A stretch of 64,000 nucleotides of DNA from assembly GCA_012728835.1 (NCBI GenBank), contig JAAYEJ010000064.1, forward strand, positions 29,785 through 93,784. Reading direction: 5' to 3'. The number at the start of each line of letters is the position of its first letter. Within the stretch, counting starts at the first letter, position 1. Both the position numbers and the translations under genes were made by a program. The notes beneath the pieces are model-generated. The model did no database searches. It worked only from the letters and a program-made list of their open reading frames with translations, and was not told where the DNA came from. Of the stretch, positions 63,701 to 64,000 are shown piece by piece. The stretch comes from Candidatus Brocadiaceae bacterium (lineage in GTDB: Bacteria; Planctomycetota; Brocadiia; SM23-32).

Positions 63701-63949
63701 CGCGATACCGTCCGCCACGTGCAGCAGCTCCGCAAAGACGCCGATCTGAACATCGAGGATCGCATCCGTTTCAGCTACGCGACCGATTCGGCCGAGTTGG
63801 CGGCGGCCGTCGAGGCCTGGCGCGAGTACATCATGGCGGAGACGCTTTCGGTCAGCATGGCGGCCGGCCCAGGCGAGGGCGAGACGAAGACCGTGCGTAT
63901 CGGCGACGGCGAGATGACCATCAGCCTGGCCCGTGCGGAGGGGCAGTAG
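60791..63949 (+). CDS. ileS: Isoleucyl-tRNA synthetase
   Basis: A 1052-residue class I synthetase. The first signature is divergent: ITANNPMKVHHAWGRTYKD, where HIGH reads HHAW; KMSKS reads MHKSWGNAI. The editing (CP1) domain has LLVWTTTPWTLSSNVACAVHP and HIAPGCGKEDFDLGRELGLPVV; zinc-type Cys pairs occur at CPRCG, CWRCK and CPKCG. The C-terminal anticodon domain is full length. These signatures match a branch of IleRS found in several phyla, so the protein is likely functional. Start is GTG at 60791. Confidence 0.93.
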   Translation: MFRRVDTQVSLVDVEHQMLRFWDEGRIFDKLRRQNEGKPRWSFLDGPITANNPMKVHHAWGRTYKDVYLRYHAMTGHEQRYQNGFDCQGLWVEVEVEKELGFQSKRDIEEYGVARFVEKCKERVRKFAAIQTEQSIRLGYWMDWDDSYYTMTDENNYTIWAFLKKCHDRGLIYIGRDSMPWCPRCGTGISQHEMHEGYEDVTDEAVFARLPLRGREGEYLLVWTTTPWTLSSNVACAVHPELTYARVRQDGDVYYIAQTCLHEMKERGAIEVLGTLVGAEMVGWTYDGPFDELPAAAEAVAAHRVVAWDLVTGTEGAGIVHIAPGCGKEDFDLGRELGLPVVAPIDEEGVFLDGFGPLTGRAASDVVEVVFASLREKGLYYKRQPYTHSYPHCWRCKTPLLFRNVEEWYIDMSWRTEIRDVARQIRWIPEWGLDRELDWLANMRDWMISKKRYWGLALPIWRCECGWFDVVGSKEELKERAVEGWDEFEGNSPHRPWIDAVKVACPKCGKRVSRIPDVGNPWLDAGIVPYSTVRYREDRDYWAKWIPADFVTECFPGQFRNWFYALLAMSTMMEGIPPFKTLLGHALVRDEQGREMHKSWGNAIEFDEAAERMGCDIMRWVFCRQNPVNNVNFGWDISQQTERKVFNTLWNVYAFFSNYARLDEFDPAAEPVPYGERPDMDRWLLSDLQLLVRTANERMEDYDVAALVRRAEKLIDDLSNWYVRRSRRRFWRARDEDDRDKLSAYQTLYETLVTLCKVLAPVIPFLTEYMYLDLVAAQDPEAPESVHLCEYPQPRADLIAEDLSRDMDVVTSAVTAVLGLRMQEQLRVRQPLSGLVAVTADPEKQAALRRFEGPLLDELNIKALLVQSDAGELESFELVPNMRALGPKHKSEAGKVAQALKALDPAEAARTVQAGQDLLVEVDGREVRVAPEDVEVRRLTPENQAVAEAGGIMLVLNTEITPALRDEGWARDTVRHVQQLRKDADLNIEDRIRFSYATDSAELAAAVEAWREYIMAETLSVSMAAGPGEGETKTVRIGDGEMTISLARAEGQ

Positions 63950-63971
63950 CGCCGGCCTCCGGCCGGCAGTG

Positions 63972-63992
63972 GGGCGGGCATCCTGCCCGCCC
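63972..63992 (+). terminator. Hairpin after ileS
   Basis: A 9-bp perfect stem GGGCGGGCA/TGCCCGCCC with a three-base loop, 23 bases after the ileS stop. No T-tract follows, so it may be a terminator aided by other factors or a small repeat. Confidence 0.35.
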
Positions 63993-64000
63993 GACGTTCC

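Overview
The window is GC-rich (well above 60%) bacterial chromosome, densely coded on both strands, apart from one small region of visibly lower GC near 56.75-57.45 kb. Several features point to a Gram-negative member of the Planctomycetota/PVC group, probably from an uncultured lineage: a prepilin-type protein with an H-X9-DG motif, a YdjY-domain protein next to a prenyltransferase-repeat protein, a V/A-type ATPase in place of F-type, a bacterial topoisomerase VI A subunit, and ClpC-McsA-McsB. KdsB, an LptF-type permease and Lnt imply an LPS and lipoprotein outer membrane. This placement is inference from gene content; no rRNA or tRNA gene was found.

Layout. 0-3.7 kb (minus): partial DNA methyltransferase, a small membrane protein, and the TldE/TldD protease pair. 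4.0-5.3 kb: DAHP synthase behind a leader peptide and terminator that look like a textbook attenuator. 5.3-8.4 kb: proB, small envelope proteins, a pseudopilin. 8.5-17.1 kb (mostly plus): dnaE, ruvC, a phosphoesterase, an orphan RnfB, a ferredoxin, a YdjY protein and a prenyltransferase-repeat protein. 17.1-20.8 kb (minus): two Gfo/Idh paralogues, a flavodoxin-like reductase and queC. 20.8-29.8 kb (minus): a complete nine-gene V-type ATPase operon in the order of the Enterococcus hirae ntp operon. 30.0-33.4 kb: lptF-like permease and lnt. 33.3-37.5 kb: PHP hydrolase, trpD, TPR protein, argH. 37.7-44.1 kb (plus): nikR, metG-thpR-pfkB (start/stop overlaps), GH4 glycosidase, MFS carrier. 44.2-46.8 kb: kdsB, fumarase alpha, SNase. 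46.8-51.2 kb (minus): queD-mcsA-mcsB-clpC. 51.3-55.7 kb: dacB, rnr, an MBL hydrolase. 55.7-57.5 kb: accessory island with three REP-like units, a HARE-HTH gene and a nuclease gene broken by an in-frame TAG. 57.5-64 kb: orphan topoisomerase VI A, manC, a MITE-like element, yggU and ileS.

Regulation. Most promoters I list are sigma70-like TTGnnn/TAnnnT pairs 16-18 bp apart, conspicuous against the GC-rich background. The clearest regulatory device is the aroF leader: a good promoter, a 32-codon peptide with six aromatic codons in a row (Phe-Trp-Tyr-Phe-Tyr-Phe), a competing pairing segment placed just past the stop codon, and a 13-bp perfect terminator hairpin ahead of the DAHP synthase gene.

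All functional calls rest on reading the translated sequences and recalled family motifs. No database search or structure prediction was run.
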